Assembly: GCA_002401655.1 (NCBI GenBank)
Contig: NVTT01000005.1
Location: 1,766-9,625, forward strand
Origin: Gammaproteobacteria bacterium
GTDB lineage: Bacteria; Pseudomonadota; Gammaproteobacteria; Enterobacterales; Kangiellaceae
Direction: 5' to 3'
Length of the DNA stretch: 7,860 bases
Within the stretch, counting starts at the first letter, position 1; the number at the start of each line of letters is the position of its first letter. A model generated the notes under the pieces. That model was not told where the DNA came from. It made no database searches and saw only the letters and a program-made list of their open reading frames with translations. This document shows, piece after piece, positions 6,699-7,860 of the stretch. The translations under genes and the position numbers were made by a program.

Positions 6699-7860
6699 AT
6701 GAGAAAACCATTTCTTCAACCACAAACACCTACCTCAGTTACTGAGCGCCATGTATTAACTGTGAGCCAACTCAATAAAGATGTAAAGTCATTGCTTGAG
6801 AAAAAAATTGGTAGTGTTTGGATAGAAGGTGAAATATCTAATTTTATAAAAGCTGCGTCTGGACACTGGTATTTCAGTCTAAAAGACCGAAATGCGCAAA
6901 TTAAGTGTGCTCTGTTTAAATTTAAAAATTCTCGCCTCGATTTCTTACCAAAAGAAGGCGATCAAGTTGTAGTAAAAGGCAAAATTAGCCTTTACGAGGC
7001 GCGTGGCGATTATCAATTAATAGCCGACTATATGGAACCCGCAGGTCTAGGCGATTTGCAATTAAAACTGAATCAACTGATTAGTAAATTACAAAACGAT
7101 GGGTTATTTTCTAGTGACTCAAAGCTAACCTTACCTAAAATACCAAAATCGATTGGTGTAATAACATCACCCACCGGCGCGGCAATTCACGATGTGTTAA
7201 CCGTTTTGAAACGCCGTTGCCCGATGATACCAATTATAATTTATCCAACACTTGTGCAAGGAATTAATGCAGCCGAGCAGATTATTAATGCGGTAAAAAC
7301 GGCAGAGTCTCGAAATGAATGCGATGTTTTATTAATTACTCGTGGCGGTGGTTCATTAGAAGATTTATGGTCATTTAATGATGAAAAACTAGCCCATACA
7401 ATAGATGAATGCGCTATTCCTATTGTTGCTGCAATTGGCCATGAGGTCGATACCACCATTACCGAGTTAGTTGCCGATTTAAGAGCTGCTACGCCATCTG
7501 CTGCAGCAGAATTATTATCGCCGGATCAAAATGTGTTGGCACAAAAAATTGATATTCTATTCGAGAATTTGCAATCAAACTTACAACAAATCGTTTTGTC
7601 TAAAAAGCAACAATTACACCTCGCCAAAATAAAATTAAAAGCGCCAGAAAACAAACTCAGTCAATACCATCATAAAATAGAAAATATCAAACAAAGGATG
7701 TTTTCTCAACAACAGGCTTTATTAAATATATCGAAAAATAGATTGCTCAACGTAATCCATAAACTCGAACGACAAGATCCAAAAGAGCAACTCAAATTTA
7801 AAAAGCAGGAGCTGAAATTACTTAATAAACAATTAACCAATCATTTTAAAACTAGATTAA
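6699..7860 (+). CDS. xseA: exodeoxyribonuclease VII large subunit (3' end beyond window)
   Basis: XseA is the large, catalytic subunit of exonuclease VII, which with several copies of XseB degrades single-stranded DNA from both ends to short oligonucleotides, in mismatch repair and damage processing. The reading frame stays open for 387 codons to the window edge. An N-terminal OB fold (about residues 18-112; WIEGEISNF, GHWYFSLKD) binds single strands. The catalytic domain follows, with GVITSPTGAAIHD (Asp165), ITRGGGSLEDLWSFNDE (Arg215) and AIGHEVDTTI (His248, Asp251), equivalent to E. coli residues D155, R205, H238 and D241. After about residue 275 comes a K/Q-rich helical region expected to form the long coiled coil that carries XseB. 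ATG 6699 is the first start after an in-frame TAA at 6681; the ribosome site is weak (AAGG, 13 nt upstream). It is divergent from guaB, as in E. coli. Confidence 0.96.
   Translation, partial: MRKPFLQPQTPTSVTERHVLTVSQLNKDVKSLLEKKIGSVWIEGEISNFIKAASGHWYFSLKDRNAQIKCALFKFKNSRLDFLPKEGDQVVVKGKISLYEARGDYQLIADYMEPAGLGDLQLKLNQLISKLQNDGLFSSDSKLTLPKIPKSIGVITSPTGAAIHDVLTVLKRRCPMIPIIIYPTLVQGINAAEQIINAVKTAESRNECDVLLITRGGGSLEDLWSFNDEKLAHTIDECAIPIVAAIGHEVDTTITELVADLRAATPSAAAELLSPDQNVLAQKIDILFENLQSNLQQIVLSKKQQLHLAKIKLKAPENKLSQYHHKIENIKQRMFSQQQALLNISKNRLLNVIHKLERQDPKEQLKFKKQELKLLNKQLTNHFKTRL

Noticed and set aside
7241..7459. 72-residue minus-strand open frame within xseA
   Set aside because: It lies opposite the conserved catalytic motifs of xseA, which explain the sequence fully.

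Overview
The window is AT-rich bacterial chromosome carrying housekeeping genes. The proteins closely resemble gammaproteobacterial families: an RhlE-type helicase, GuaA of 524 aa, GuaB of 488 aa and TadA of 150 aa. The order tadA-guaA-guaB, with xseA divergent from guaB, is as I remember it from Shewanella-like marine Gammaproteobacteria (Alteromonadales). That placement rests on family knowledge and general protein similarity, not on a search.

Layout from left to right: the C-terminal part of an RhlE-like DEAD-box RNA helicase (+, 5' end outside the window); a convergent long-chain acyl-CoA synthetase-like gene (-); tadA (-), the tRNA wobble adenosine deaminase; intergenic repeat element A; guaA (-), GMP synthase; intergenic repeat element B; guaB (-), IMP dehydrogenase; a divergent promoter region of about 200 bp; and the first about 387 codons of xseA (+), the large subunit of exonuclease VII, which runs off the right edge.

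guaB and guaA encode the two consecutive steps IMP -> XMP -> GMP and are probably one transcript from a good sigma70-type promoter with a perfect TATAAT upstream of guaB. tadA and the acyl-CoA synthetase lie downstream on the same strand and may get read-through or use their own promoters. No gene is obviously broken, and no phage, CRISPR or transposase gene is visible.

The most unusual signal is a pair of related intergenic repeats built from CACAGAG units facing CTCTGTG units across a spacer. They can fold into long hairpins. Each starts about 17-20 nt after the stop codon of the preceding gene (guaB or guaA), in the same orientation, with matching asymmetric ends (left TTTCACCAC, right GGTA followed by TTTTTTGA). 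They resemble a small dispersed non-coding repeat family more than chance sequence. One lies inside the presumed guaB-guaA transcript and the other forms the whole leader of tadA. I found no clearly new protein-coding system.
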